From positions 45,537 through 109,536 of the forward strand of contig CAJUEL010000012.1 of assembly GCA_910585455.1 (NCBI GenBank): a stretch of DNA of 64,000 nucleotides, written 5' to 3'. This stretch comes from an uncultured Eisenbergiella sp. (GTDB lineage: Bacteria > Bacillota > Clostridia > Lachnospirales > Lachnospiraceae). A program made the translations under genes and the position numbers. The notes under the pieces were generated by a model that made no database searches, was not told where the DNA came from, and saw only the letters and a program-made list of their open reading frames with translations. Shown here piece after piece: positions 23,282 through 32,648 of this stretch (positions are counted from its first letter, which is position 1; the number at the start of each line of letters is the position of its first letter).

Positions 23282-25981
23282 ATGTTTGAGACAAAAACCA
23301 GAAAAGAAACCTGCAGGATTTTACAGACGGATGAAAAGCAGGGGTTGTCCTGCATGGAAGCACAAAGAAGATTTGAGGAAAAGGGCCCCAATGAGCTTGC
23401 AGATGTGGAGAAAAGAAGCTGGCTGTCCTCCTTTATCGAGCAGCTGAATGATCCGCTGATTTACGTGCTGCTGGCTGCCGCCGCCATTTCCATTTTATTG
23501 AACGAGATCAGCGATGCGGTCATCATCCTGGCTGTGGTGGGATTGAACGCCTTCGTGGGGGTGGCGCAGGAGGGCAAGGCGCAGAAGGCGCTGGATTCCT
23601 TAAAAAGCCTGACCCGCCCCAGAGCCTATGTGATCCGGGAGGGAAGAGAGACGCAGATTGAAGCGCGCGAGCTGGTTTGCGGCGATCTGGTCAGCCTGGA
23701 AGCGGGAAGACAGGTGCCGGCGGATATGCGCCTTGTGGAAACCGGGAGCCTGCAGGTGGAGGAGGCGGCGCTGACAGGAGAAGCGGTTCCGGTTTTTAAG
23801 GATGCTGCCTGGCTGGGGGATAAGCAGGACATTCCACTGGGGGACAGGCATAATATGGCGTTTATGTCCACCATCGTGACCGGCGGCAGAGGATACGGCA
23901 TTGTGACAGCTACCGGGATGGAGACGCAGATCGGCAGAATCGCTGCCATGATGGGGGAGGCAAAGGAGGAACCCACGCCGCTGCAAAAGCGTCTGGGAGA
24001 GCTGGGAAGGGTGCTGAGCCTGCTATCCCTGGGGATATGCGCGGTGCTCTTTTTCATCGCCATCGTGCAGAAACGGGATGTTTTTGAGATGCTGCTGACA
24101 GCCATTTCGCTGGCGGTGGCGGCGGTGCCGGAGGGGCTGCCGGCGGTGGTGACTCTGTGTCTGGCGCTGTCCGTCACCCGGATGGTGAAGGTCAACACGA
24201 TCATCCGCAGGCTGCCCAGTGTGGAGACGCTGGGAGCGGTGAGCGTGGTCTGTTCCGATAAAACCGGCACGCTGACCCAGAACCGGATGACCGTTGTAGC
24301 CTGTCTGACAGATTTGCGGGTACAGAGCGGAGAAAACCTGCATGCAGAGGGCATGCGGGAGTTTTTGCAGGGCATGGTGCTGTGCAACGATGCATCGGTG
24401 GGAGAGGAGCGGATCGGGGACCCGACGGAGCTTGCGCTTCTGGATTTCGGGAAAAAATACGGCATGGACCGGGAAGCGCTGGAAAGGGAGCTGCCCCGCT
24501 GTATGGAGCTGGCGTTTGATTCCGACCGGAAAATGATGTCTACCTTTCACCGGGGGAGACAGGGAAATGTGACCTATACCAAGGGCGCGCCGGACCGCGT
24601 CATACAAAAATGCAGCGCGATATATATGGAAGGAAAAACGATTCCCCTCACCGACCGGCGCCGCCGTCAGATCGAAACGGCGATCACGCAGATGTCCGGT
24701 CAGGCGCTGCGCACCCTTGCGGTCGCCTGCCACAGGGGCGGGGAGCGCATACAGGAGGGAGAGCTTGTCTTTCTGGGCATGGTGGGGATGAAGGATCCGA
24801 TCCGTCAGGAAGCGGTTGAAGCGGTGAAAACCTTCCGGCAGGCAGGGGTATCCACCGTGATGATCACCGGCGACCATGTGGAAACCGCCTTCGCCATCGG
24901 CAGACAGCTGGGGATTGTGGACAGCATGGCGCAATGCATGAAGGGCGAGGAGCTTTCGGCCCTTTCCGAAGAAGCGCTGGCAGAAAAGCTGGGCAGTGTG
25001 CGGGTTTTTGCCCGGGTATCGCCGGAAAACAAGGTGCAGATCGTAAAGGGCTTTCAGAAAACCGGCAATATCGTCGCCATGACGGGAGACGGCGTCAATG
25101 ACGCTCCCTCCTTAAAGGCGGCGGATGTGGGCATCGCCATGGGAAAGGGCGGAACGGATGTGGCGCGGCAGGCTTCCGATCTGATTTTGACCGATGACAA
25201 TTTCGCAACCATTGAAAAGGCGATCGAGGAAGGAAGAGGCGTTTATGAAAATATCAAAAAGTCCGTCATCTTTCTGTTGTCCTCCAATCTCGGGGAGATC
25301 ATGACGATGTTTACGGCGGTGCTTTTGGGGCTGCCTTCTCCGCTCAAATCCGCGCACATTCTGTGGATCAATCTGATCACGGATTCCCTGCCGGCACTGG
25401 CGCTGGGAGTGGACAAAAATGACAACGCCATGCTGATGAAACGAAAGCCCCGGGGACCGAAGGAAAGCCTGTTTGCGGACGGAGGGCTGTCAAGGACGGC
25501 ATTTTACGGGCTTTTGATCGCGCTCATCAGCCTCACGGCTTTTTTTACCGTGCCCTTTCATCTGCTGAAGGCACAGGGGCTGCCCTTCTCGCTGGAAGCG
25601 ATTGCCGGACTTTTGGGGCAGGAGGCGGTGCTTTCCCGCGCCCAGACCTATGCGTTTACGGTGCTGGGCATGTCCCAGCTGTTTCATGCGGTGGGAATGC
25701 GGGATGTGAAAAAATCTGTTTTTTTCATGAACCATCTGGAAAATGGCGTGATGATTTTTGCCTGTATCGCGGGATTCATCCTGCAGTTTGCCGTGACGGA
25801 GCTGCCTCTTTTTGTGAGAGCCTTCGGCGCTGCGCGGCTTGCACAGAGAGAATGGCTGTATCTGGCAGGGCTTGCCGCTTTTCCGCTTTTGGCCCATGAG
25901 CTTTTGGTTTTGACCGGGAGGGAGGAAAAGGTGCGGGAGAAAAGCCGGGAAGCGGATTTTGCAAAGGAAGGAGGTCTGTAG
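23282..25981 (+). CDS. P-type Ca2+-transporting ATPase (P2A type)
   Basis: An 899-residue cation pump of the bacterial SERCA-like group, which exports Ca2+ from the cytoplasm. Seen are the A-domain TGEA (ALTGEAVPV), the M4 site PEGLP, the phosphorylation site DKTGTLT with Asp326, the KGAPD nucleotide-site motif, TGDGVNDAP, and the M6 segment NLITDSLPALALG, which fits Ca2+ rather than heavy-metal pumps. The ATG at 23282 follows AAGGAG by eight bases; an upstream ATG at 23252 lacks a site. The stop abuts the spoIIIAA start, so it may be co-transcribed with the sporulation operon. No heavy-metal-binding domain is present. Confidence 0.9.
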   Translation: MFETKTRKETCRILQTDEKQGLSCMEAQRRFEEKGPNELADVEKRSWLSSFIEQLNDPLIYVLLAAAAISILLNEISDAVIILAVVGLNAFVGVAQEGKAQKALDSLKSLTRPRAYVIREGRETQIEARELVCGDLVSLEAGRQVPADMRLVETGSLQVEEAALTGEAVPVFKDAAWLGDKQDIPLGDRHNMAFMSTIVTGGRGYGIVTATGMETQIGRIAAMMGEAKEEPTPLQKRLGELGRVLSLLSLGICAVLFFIAIVQKRDVFEMLLTAISLAVAAVPEGLPAVVTLCLALSVTRMVKVNTIIRRLPSVETLGAVSVVCSDKTGTLTQNRMTVVACLTDLRVQSGENLHAEGMREFLQGMVLCNDASVGEERIGDPTELALLDFGKKYGMDREALERELPRCMELAFDSDRKMMSTFHRGRQGNVTYTKGAPDRVIQKCSAIYMEGKTIPLTDRRRRQIETAITQMSGQALRTLAVACHRGGERIQEGELVFLGMVGMKDPIRQEAVEAVKTFRQAGVSTVMITGDHVETAFAIGRQLGIVDSMAQCMKGEELSALSEEALAEKLGSVRVFARVSPENKVQIVKGFQKTGNIVAMTGDGVNDAPSLKAADVGIAMGKGGTDVARQASDLILTDDNFATIEKAIEEGRGVYENIKKSVIFLLSSNLGEIMTMFTAVLLGLPSPLKSAHILWINLITDSLPALALGVDKNDNAMLMKRKPRGPKESLFADGGLSRTAFYGLLIALISLTAFFTVPFHLLKAQGLPFSLEAIAGLLGQEAVLSRAQTYAFTVLGMSQLFHAVGMRDVKKSVFFMNHLENGVMIFACIAGFILQFAVTELPLFVRAFGAARLAQREWLYLAGLAAFPLLAHELLVLTGREEKVREKSREADFAKEGGL

Positions 25982-26944
25982 ATGGAGGCGGGAGAAAATG
26001 TGCTGCGCCTGTTTCCGGAGCAGCTGCGCTTTCGGTGGCGGCAGGTGGCGCGGGAGGAAGCGCGGCTGCAGGAGATCAGGCTGCGGGCGCAGCGTCCGGT
26101 TCTCATCTATGCCGGTAACAGCGAGTGGTATCTGGAAGAGACAGGCGCGTTGACGAAGGATGCGGCCAGGGCATATGTGCTGGAAAAGGAGGAGCTTGGG
26201 CAGATTGTGCGGCATATTTGCCGGTATTCCCTTTATGCCTATGAGGAAGAGCTGCGCAAGGGGTATGTGAGCGCGGACGGCGGGTTTCGGGTCGGCGTTG
26301 CCGGAGAGGTGATTTTGCATCCGGATCAGACGGTGAAAAATATCCGCTGTATCTCCAGCATCAATATCCGGATCGCCCATGAAAGAAAGGGCGCCGCGCA
26401 AAAGCTGATTCCTTTTCTGTATGAAAAGGAGAGATTACAAAGCTGCCTGATCATATCGCCCCCGGGGTGTGGAAAAACGACGCTGCTGCGGGATATTGTG
26501 CGTCAGGTTTCCGACGGCAATGCCTGTGCGCCGGGAAAGACCGTGGGACTGGTGGATGAGCGCTGCGAAATCGCAGGCTGTTTTCAGGGGATTCCGGGAA
26601 AGGATGTGGGGATGCGGACGGATGTGTTGGACGGCTGTCCGAAGGCAGAGGGCATGATGATGCTCGTGCGCTCCATGTCCCCGGCGCTGGTGGCGGCGGA
26701 CGAACTGGGCTCCGCCGCCGATGTGGAGGCTCTTTTGCAGGCGGTCAAATGCGGCTGCAGCGTGGCGGCGACCGTCCATGGCACATCCCTGGAGGAGGTA
26801 GGCGGCAAGCCCCTTTTTGCGCCGCTTTTTCAGAACCGGATTTTCGGACGTTTTTTCGTGCTGGGAAAGCGGGGGAGAGAATTTATGGTGGAAGCGGTGC
26901 AGGATGGGGACGGCAGGGTTTTGCGGGAGGCGTTTTTGTGTTAA
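25982..26944 (+). CDS. spoIIIAA: Stage III sporulation protein AA, secretion-type ATPase
   Basis: SpoIIIAA is the ATPase of the SpoIIIA-SpoIIQ channel between mother cell and forespore. The 320-residue protein has the family's N-terminal arginine-rich region, EVILHPDQTVKNIRCISSIN, a Walker A loop (SPPGCGKTTLLRDIVR), VGLVDERCEIAG and TVHGTSLEEVG. The ATG directly follows the ATPase stop codon. It is the first of eight spoIIIA genes in standard order. Confidence 0.95.
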   Translation: MEAGENVLRLFPEQLRFRWRQVAREEARLQEIRLRAQRPVLIYAGNSEWYLEETGALTKDAARAYVLEKEELGQIVRHICRYSLYAYEEELRKGYVSADGGFRVGVAGEVILHPDQTVKNIRCISSINIRIAHERKGAAQKLIPFLYEKERLQSCLIISPPGCGKTTLLRDIVRQVSDGNACAPGKTVGLVDERCEIAGCFQGIPGKDVGMRTDVLDGCPKAEGMMMLVRSMSPALVAADELGSAADVEALLQAVKCGCSVAATVHGTSLEEVGGKPLFAPLFQNRIFGRFFVLGKRGREFMVEAVQDGDGRVLREAFLC

Positions 26945-27513
26945 AGCTGATCGGCGGATGCATTGTCATGGCGGGAGCCCTTGGCACAGGCGTTTGTATC
27001 TGTGTGGACAGAAAGCGCCGGATCGAAATGCTTTCGATTCTGCAGCGCGCTTTTTTCTGGATGGCGGGAGAGATTGCCTATAGCCGGATTTCCCTGCCGG
27101 AGGTGTTTACGGAAACCGGCCGCAGGCTGCAGGGCGGTTTTGGGACAGGAGAGCGCAAGACGCTGTGGGCAGAAGAATGTAGAAAGGATTTTGGGCTGGG
27201 GGAGATTCTGCTTCGGACCGGGCAGCGCCTGCAGGATGGCAGCGGGCAGGATATGCAGCGGGTCTGGCAGGAGGAAATGTCGCGGTTTTTGCCGCACACC
27301 GGGCTTTTGGAGCAGGAAAAGGCCTTTGTGCTGTCCTTTGCAGAGGCGGTCGGTTTTCAGGACGGGGCGCGCCAGCAGGAAGCGGTTGCAGAGTTTTCCT
27401 ACAGGATGCAGGAAAGGGCGCTTGCAGCGCAAAAGCAGCGGAAGGAAGCGGATAAAATCACGATGACGTTTTGCATGGCGTGCGGACTGATGGCGGTGAT
27501 TTTGCTGCTGTAA
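26938..27513 (+). CDS. spoIIIAB: Stage III sporulation protein AB
   Basis: A 191-residue membrane protein of the SpoIIIA channel complex, with an N-terminal helix (LKLIGGCIVMAGALGTGVCI), a helical soluble part with FWMAGEIAYSRISLPEVF, and a C-terminal membrane helix (FCMACGLMAVILLL). The GTG at 26938 overlaps the spoIIIAA end by seven bases and follows GGGAGG; the much longer frame from 26749 lies inside spoIIIAA and is not used. Confidence 0.9.
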   Translation: MLKLIGGCIVMAGALGTGVCICVDRKRRIEMLSILQRAFFWMAGEIAYSRISLPEVFTETGRRLQGGFGTGERKTLWAEECRKDFGLGEILLRTGQRLQDGSGQDMQRVWQEEMSRFLPHTGLLEQEKAFVLSFAEAVGFQDGARQQEAVAEFSYRMQERALAAQKQRKEADKITMTFCMACGLMAVILLL

Positions 27514-27589
27514 AGAAAAGCCGGGCATGGGGCGGGAGCGTTTGGCCCAAAAAAGAGGAGTTTTGCGGAAAGAAAGGATACGAAACGGC

Positions 27590-27784
27590 ATGGAGATCGG
27601 TCTGATTTTTAAAATAGCGGCGGTGGGCGTGCTGGTCACGATCTTAAGTCAGGTATTAAAACACAGCGGGAGGGAGGAACACGCCTTTTTACTGTCACTG
27701 GCAGCGCTGATTCTGGTTCTGAGCTGGATCGTACCCTATATTTATGATCTGTTCGTGACGGTGCAGACGCTTTTTTCGCTGTGA
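27590..27784 (+). CDS. spoIIIAC: Stage III sporulation protein AC
   Basis: A 64-residue, two-helix membrane protein (MEIGLIFKIAAVGVLVTILS, then LILVLSWIVPYIYDL), the usual size for SpoIIIAC. The ATG at 27590 follows AGAAAGGA; an upstream in-frame ATG at 27527 would add an Arg-rich tail with no site. Fourth-position neighbours confirm the assignment. Confidence 0.93.
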   Translation: MEIGLIFKIAAVGVLVTILSQVLKHSGREEHAFLLSLAALILVLSWIVPYIYDLFVTVQTLFSL

Positions 27785-27857
27785 GAGGCGGGGGAGAGAA
27801 AAAACATGTACTCCTCTGGCTTCCAGGCGCACGGCGACAGGCAGACAGGAGGCAGGA

Positions 27858-28244
27858 ATGACTTTTTTAAAGGTGGGCGCGGTCGCCCTTTTGGGGATTC
27901 TTCTCGGGATTCAGTTCCGGGGAGGAAAGCAGGAGTACAGCATTTATATCGGCATAGGCATCTGTCTGCTGATTTTTTCCTGCACAGCGCAGTATATGGG
28001 GCAGGTAAAGGCGCAGACGGAGGCGCTCATGGGGTATGTTTCCTCGGGAAGCCGGTATTTTTCCATCCTGTTTAAGGTGGTGGGAATCACCTGGATTTGC
28101 GAGTTTGTGTCGGGCATCTGTAAGGACAGCGGCTTTGGCGCGGTCGCTTCTCAGGTGGAGCTGTTTGGGAAGATTGCGATTTTGTTTGCGGGGATGCCGG
28201 TATTTCTGGCGTTGATCGAGACGATCGCCCAGTTTGCGGGGTGA
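27858..28244 (+). CDS. spoIIIAD: Stage III sporulation protein AD
   Basis: A 128-residue membrane protein with about four helices and the conserved FEFVSGICKDSGFGA-like segment (here CEFVSGICKDSGFGAVASQV). An AGGAGG site precedes the ATG. Its stop overlaps the spoIIIAE GTG by four bases. Confidence 0.94.
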   Translation: MTFLKVGAVALLGILLGIQFRGGKQEYSIYIGIGICLLIFSCTAQYMGQVKAQTEALMGYVSSGSRYFSILFKVVGITWICEFVSGICKDSGFGAVASQVELFGKIAILFAGMPVFLALIETIAQFAG

Positions 28245-29290
28245 AAATGGAGCACTATCTGGAGCAGCTGGATCTGACGGAAATGATGGAGCAGCTGGAC
28301 GGCTTTTTTGTGAGAGGACAGTGGGATATGGCCGGGCTGTTTGACCAGATTCTGAAGGGAAATCTGAAGGAGGCGGCAGCCTTGGTCTGGAAAGGGATTG
28401 GCTCCGGCTTTGGGGCAGAGCTTGCCGGCATGAAGGAAATTTTTGTTTCTATTTTAATTCTGGGCCTTTTGTCGGTGCTGGTATCCGGCTTTCTGACAGG
28501 ATTTGAAAATCACCAGATTGCGGAGATCGCCCATTCCATTTTTTATCTGCTCATGCTGGCTGTTTTGTTAAAGATTTTTTCCAGCTGCTATGAGACGGCG
28601 CGCAGGACGCTGGAGCTGCTGGTGCAGTTTTCCAGGCTGGTGCTGCCCGCGCTTTGCTTAAGCCTGGGACCGGCGGCGGGAAGCCTGACGGCGGCGGGCT
28701 ATTATGAGCTGGCCCTTTTGCTCATATTTTTCATGGAAAGTCTTTTGTATAGCCTGTGCCTGCCACTGCTGCCGGTTCTCATGCTGTTGCTTTTGATGAA
28801 CGGGGTCTGGGAGGAGGGCAAGCTTGCGCCGCTGATGGAGCTGGTAAAAAAAGGGCTGATGGCGGCGGCGAAATTTTCCTTCGCGGTGGTGGCGGGGCTG
28901 GGCTTTTTGCAGTCCATGGTGGCGCCCGCTCTGGACGGCTTGAAACGGACCGCCGCGCAAAAGGCGGTGACGGCGATTCCAGGCATCGGCGCGCTGGCGG
29001 AGGGGACGACGCAGCTTCTGCTTGGCTCCGCTGTTTTAATCAAAAACAGTCTGGGGGTATTTGCCCTGCTGTTTCTGGGACTTTTGATCGCCGTGCCCCT
29101 TGGTGAAATTTTTCTGTATGGGGCGCTGCTGCGGCTTGCGGGCGCTCTGGTTGGGATGGTGGCGGACAGGCGGCTGACGGCGTGCATGCTAAGCGTATCG
29201 GATATCCTGTTTTTGACGCTGCGGCTTTTGGGCAGCGCTGCGGCATGCTTTGTCATCATGATAGCGATCGTGGTCTGCCTGACAGGCTAG
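28241..29290 (+). CDS. spoIIIAE: Stage III sporulation protein AE
   Basis: A 349-residue polytopic membrane protein, with an N-terminal soluble part followed by about seven helices. Conserved family stretches include KFSFAVVAGLGFLQSMVAPA, AVTAIPGIGALAEGTTQLLL and SAVLIKNSLGV. The GTG at 28241 overlaps the spoIIIAD stop; an ATG two codons on could also serve. Part of the SpoIIIA channel. Confidence 0.94.
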   Translation: MKMEHYLEQLDLTEMMEQLDGFFVRGQWDMAGLFDQILKGNLKEAAALVWKGIGSGFGAELAGMKEIFVSILILGLLSVLVSGFLTGFENHQIAEIAHSIFYLLMLAVLLKIFSSCYETARRTLELLVQFSRLVLPALCLSLGPAAGSLTAAGYYELALLLIFFMESLLYSLCLPLLPVLMLLLLMNGVWEEGKLAPLMELVKKGLMAAAKFSFAVVAGLGFLQSMVAPALDGLKRTAAQKAVTAIPGIGALAEGTTQLLLGSAVLIKNSLGVFALLFLGLLIAVPLGEIFLYGALLRLAGALVGMVADRRLTACMLSVSDILFLTLRLLGSAAACFVIMIAIVVCLTG

Positions 29291-29347
29291 CGTGAAGATT
29301 CATTCTGATTTGAGTCGCCGCAAAGCGGCAGACTGGGGAGGAAACGG

Positions 29348-29914
29348 ATGCTTGAAACGCTCAGACAAACGGCAATATTCATGGTTGCCAGCAAAATGGT
29401 TCTGCATTTTTTTCCGGGCAGCAAATTCGACAGATACGGAAAGATGATGGTGGCGCTGATTGTGCTTTCCCAGCTTTGCGTGCCGATCCTGAATTTTTTT
29501 CAAAAGGATATCATGGAGGAGTTTTTTGCGCGTACGGATCTGTTAGAGGCGCAGAACGAAATGTTTTCCGAGAAGCTGGAGGACTTCGGCGAGGGGCAGG
29601 AGGGGCTTTTGGAAAATGCGTTGGTGCTTTCCGTGGAGGAGCGGGTCGGCATGCAGGCGCAGGAGGCGGGAGTGCAGATCAGGCAGGTATCCGCCCGGGA
29701 CGGGATTGTGGTCATTGAGGTGGAGGCTTTGGCAAGGACGATGGCACAGGGGGCGATAGAGCCAGTGGAGCCGGTGAAAATAGAACGGATCGGACAAACG
29801 CAGGAGGAAGGGGCGTCAGAGCCGGCGGGGGAAAAGCGCCGTCCGGATCTGGCGGCGGTCTTTGCCAGACAGCTTGGCATGGAAGAGGGGAGGGTGGAAG
29901 TGATTGAGCGCTGA
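29348..29914 (+). CDS. spoIIIAF: Stage III sporulation protein AF
   Basis: A 188-residue protein with two N-terminal membrane helices, including the segment MMVALIVLSQLCVPIL, and a soluble C-terminal domain of the ring-building type. GGGGAGGAAA precedes the ATG. A small hairpin GCCGC-AAA-GCGGC sits in the gap after spoIIIAE. Its end overlaps the spoIIIAG start by 11 bases. Confidence 0.88.
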   Translation: MLETLRQTAIFMVASKMVLHFFPGSKFDRYGKMMVALIVLSQLCVPILNFFQKDIMEEFFARTDLLEAQNEMFSEKLEDFGEGQEGLLENALVLSVEERVGMQAQEAGVQIRQVSARDGIVVIEVEALARTMAQGAIEPVEPVKIERIGQTQEEGASEPAGEKRRPDLAAVFARQLGMEEGRVEVIER

Positions 29915-30506
29915 AAAGCTGAAAGCATGGTGCAAAAAGAAAATGACCAGGGATAATATGATCGTTCTGGCCCTGTCCGGAATTCTGCTGATGGTCATCG
30001 CGCTTCCCGCCGGAAAAAAAGATGCAACCGGAGCGACAGAGTCCGTACTTTTGGACGCTGACGGTGCTATGATGGGTGCAGATGAAACACAGAATGCGCC
30101 GGAAGAAGAGCAGGAGCTGGAGAGAAGGCTGGAGGAGCTGTTGTCCAGCATGGAGGGGGTGGGGAAGGCGAAGGTGATGCTCACCTTTGCCTCCACACAG
30201 GAGCAGGTGGTGGAGAAGGATATCCCTTCTTCCTGGTCTGTCAGTGAAGAGACTGATTCAGCGGGCGGGAGCCGTCATACGGAATCCCGGAATCTGGAGG
30301 AAGAGACGCTTTTTATCACGGACCGGGCAGGTAACCAGGTTCCCTATGTGAAGAAAACGCTGGCGGCGCAGGTGGAGGGCGTCACCGTGCTCGCCCAAGG
30401 GGGCGCACAGCCTGTGATACAGAAGAACATTACAGATGTGATTCAGGCATTATTTGGGATAGAGGCTCATAAAATTAAAGTAGCAAAGCTGGCAGCGGCA
30501 CAATAG
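29904..30506 (+). CDS. spoIIIAG: Stage III sporulation protein AG
   Basis: A 200-residue protein with one N-terminal membrane helix (IVLALSGILLMVIALPAGKK), a linker and a ring-building domain (LEELLSSMEGVGKAKVMLTF, later VEGVTVLAQGGAQPVIQ). SpoIIIAG forms the large ring of the forespore-mother cell channel. It begins at a TTG inside the spoIIIAF end, which suggests coupling. Confidence 0.92.
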   Translation: MSAEKLKAWCKKKMTRDNMIVLALSGILLMVIALPAGKKDATGATESVLLDADGAMMGADETQNAPEEEQELERRLEELLSSMEGVGKAKVMLTFASTQEQVVEKDIPSSWSVSEETDSAGGSRHTESRNLEEETLFITDRAGNQVPYVKKTLAAQVEGVTVLAQGGAQPVIQKNITDVIQALFGIEAHKIKVAKLAAAQ

Positions 30507-30552
30507 ACGTGCCGTTGCAGAATATGAATGAGGAAAGCAGAGGGATCAGAAA

Positions 30553-31311
30553 TTGAAAAACATGTTCAAACGCAACCAGATCATGATCACGGCCCTGGCA
30601 ATCATGATCGCAGTGGCAGGTTACCTGAATTTTGCAGGGACGAAGATCGGGGAAGAGGAAATGGTGAGCGCCGGCGCGCAGAATGCGCAGGAGGATATGG
30701 CGGCGCTGCTGGATCTTTCAGACGAGGACCTTTCCTATGATATTCCCAGCCTTGACTCGGACACGGAGGGCATGATGGTCGAGAATTATCTGAATGCCGA
30801 TATGCAGGTGGCGGACCAGGCAAACGTATCCGTCGTATCGGATTTTGTGGATGAAGGTATGGCGGAGGATGTGGAGGATACGGATTTTATCAACCAGGAT
30901 GTGGAGGTGCAGGACGGCGAAACGCCCGGCGAGGCGGTGTATACCAGTTCTTCTGCCCTTTCATCTCTGTCCGGGGCGAAGCTTTTAAAGGAGCAGACCA
31001 GGGCGCGGAACAAGGAGACGCTTTTGGAGATCATCAATAATGCGAATATTGCGGAGTCACAGAAGCAGGAGGCGGTGGATAACATGATCGCGCTGACCGA
31101 TGTGGCGGAGCGGGAGACGGCGGCGGAAATTTTGCTGGAGGCAAAGGGCTTTCCGGATGCGGTCGTCACCATCACTCAGGACAGCGCTGACGTTGTCGTC
31201 GGACTGACCACCCTCACAGACGTACAGTGTGCGCAGATCGAGGACATTGTGGCGCGCAAGACCGGAATCGGGGCGGAAAATATTGTGATCAATCCGCTTT
31301 CCGGAAATTGA
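30553..31311 (+). CDS. spoIIIAH: Stage III sporulation protein AH
   Basis: A 252-residue single-pass protein (QIMITALAIMIAVAGYLNF) with an acidic, Glu/Asp-rich linker and a C-terminal YscJ/FliF-like domain (LLEIINNANIAESQKQEAVD, ending VINPLSGN) that meets SpoIIQ in the intermembrane space. The start is a TTG at 30553 or an ATG at 30562. It ends the spoIIIA operon. Confidence 0.92.
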   Translation: MKNMFKRNQIMITALAIMIAVAGYLNFAGTKIGEEEMVSAGAQNAQEDMAALLDLSDEDLSYDIPSLDSDTEGMMVENYLNADMQVADQANVSVVSDFVDEGMAEDVEDTDFINQDVEVQDGETPGEAVYTSSSALSSLSGAKLLKEQTRARNKETLLEIINNANIAESQKQEAVDNMIALTDVAERETAAEILLEAKGFPDAVVTITQDSADVVVGLTTLTDVQCAQIEDIVARKTGIGAENIVINPLSGN

Positions 31312-31334
31312 TGCAGAGATAAATTGTAACGGCA

Positions 31335-31364
31335 GTTACTATTCAGACTTGTCTGAATAGTAAC
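31335..31364. repeat. Perfect hairpin after the spoIIIA operon
   Basis: GTTACTATTCAGAC pairs perfectly with GTCTGAATAGTAAC around a two-base loop. A second weaker palindrome (TAACAGT...ACTGTTA) follows at 31367-31394. There is no T run, so it is a structure at the operon end rather than a clear intrinsic terminator. Confidence 0.6.
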
Positions 31365-31425
31365 ACTAACAGTTCAGACCAGTTCGGACTGTTATGATAA
31401 ATAGCGTGCTAAAATGCAAATAGTG

Positions 31426-31434
31426 TGGTATACT
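31426..31434 (+). promoter_or_regulatory. Extended -10 promoter of deoB
   Basis: TGG followed by TATACT, 38 bases before the deoB ATG. No good -35 hexamer is visible, which is common with extended -10 promoters. Confidence 0.45.
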
Positions 31435-31471
31435 GATGAGAAATGGTCTATCGGTAAAGGAGATTTACGGT

Positions 31472-32623
31472 ATGAAGAGAGTATTTTTGATTGTGCTGGA
31501 CAGTGTGGGCGTGGGAGAAATGCCGGATGCAGCCCCTTACGGGGATGCCGGAACGAATACCTTAAAGGCGGCGGCATCCAGCCCCTTCTTCCATGTACCG
31601 AATATGGCAAAGCTGGGGCTTTTCAATCTGGACGGCATTGACTGGCATGCGGACGAGGCTTCCATTACCGGCAGGGTGGCGCGGATGAAGGAAGCCTCCA
31701 AAGGAAAGGATACGACGATCGGACACTGGGAAATCGCCGGCATATATTCCCCAAAGCCCCTGCCGGTTTATCCGGACGGATTTCCCAGGGAGGTGCTGGA
31801 GCGGTTCTGTGAGGAGACCGGGAGGGGCGTGCTGTGCAACAGGCCCTATTCCGGAACGGCGGTGATTGCCGAATACGGCGATGAGCATGTGCGGACGGGG
31901 GATCTGATCGTTTATACATCGGCGGACAGCGTGTTCCAGATTGCGGCCCATGAGGATGTGGTGCCGGTTTCCGAGCTGTATCGTTACTGTGAGATTGCGC
32001 GCAGACAGCTGGTGGGAGAGCACGGCGTGGGAAGGGTGATCGCCCGGCCCTTTATCGGGGAGAGCGGCAATTACACAAGGACGCCCAGACGGCATGATTA
32101 TTCCCTGCTTCCCCCCGGAAGAACCATGCTGGATCAGCTTCTGGATGCCCAAAAGACGGTGATCGGCGTCGGGAAAATCCGGGATATTTTTGCGGGGCAG
32201 GGAATTTCGGAATATGTGACCACCACGGGCAATGCAGACGGCATCGAAAAGACGCTCGCCTATATGGAACGGGATTTCGAAGGTCTGTGCTTTGTCAATC
32301 TGGTGGATTACGATATGCTCTACGGGCATCGCCGGGATATTGACGGCTATGCGAAGGCGTTGACATACTTTGATGAGAAGCTGCCCCGGATGCTTTCTTT
32401 GCTGAAAGAAGAGGACATCCTCATGATCACTGCGGATCACGGCTGCGATCCGTCCTATACGAAAACGACGGATCATACGCGGGAATATACGCCCTTTTTG
32501 ATGGCGGGAAAGAAAGTTGTTCCCGGCAATCTGGGAACCCGGGATACATTTGCGGATATCGCAGCTACGGTGCTGTCCCATTTCGGGATCGAGCCGGAAT
32601 TTGCGGGAAAGTCCATGCTATAG
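31472..32623 (+). CDS. deoB: Phosphopentomutase
   Basis: Interconverts ribose- or deoxyribose-1-phosphate and the 5-phosphates in nucleoside breakdown. The 383-residue protein has the metal and phosphate residues of the family: FLIVLDSVGVGEMPDA at the start, the Thr loop KGKDTTIGHWEIAG, and the C-terminal metal motifs NLVDYDMLYGHRRD, TADHGCDP and DHTREYTP. The ATG at 31472 follows AAAGGAGA. No nucleoside phosphorylase gene is adjacent. Confidence 0.96.
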   Translation: MKRVFLIVLDSVGVGEMPDAAPYGDAGTNTLKAAASSPFFHVPNMAKLGLFNLDGIDWHADEASITGRVARMKEASKGKDTTIGHWEIAGIYSPKPLPVYPDGFPREVLERFCEETGRGVLCNRPYSGTAVIAEYGDEHVRTGDLIVYTSADSVFQIAAHEDVVPVSELYRYCEIARRQLVGEHGVGRVIARPFIGESGNYTRTPRRHDYSLLPPGRTMLDQLLDAQKTVIGVGKIRDIFAGQGISEYVTTTGNADGIEKTLAYMERDFEGLCFVNLVDYDMLYGHRRDIDGYAKALTYFDEKLPRMLSLLKEEDILMITADHGCDPSYTKTTDHTREYTPFLMAGKKVVPGNLGTRDTFADIAATVLSHFGIEPEFAGKSML

Positions 32624-32648
32624 GCAGAAAATGAGAGAGGAAGATATT

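Noticed and set aside
26749..26937. N-terminal extension of spoIIIAB
   Set aside because: It overlaps the conserved 3' part of spoIIIAA in another frame. The GTG at 26938 has a good site and gives the usual length.
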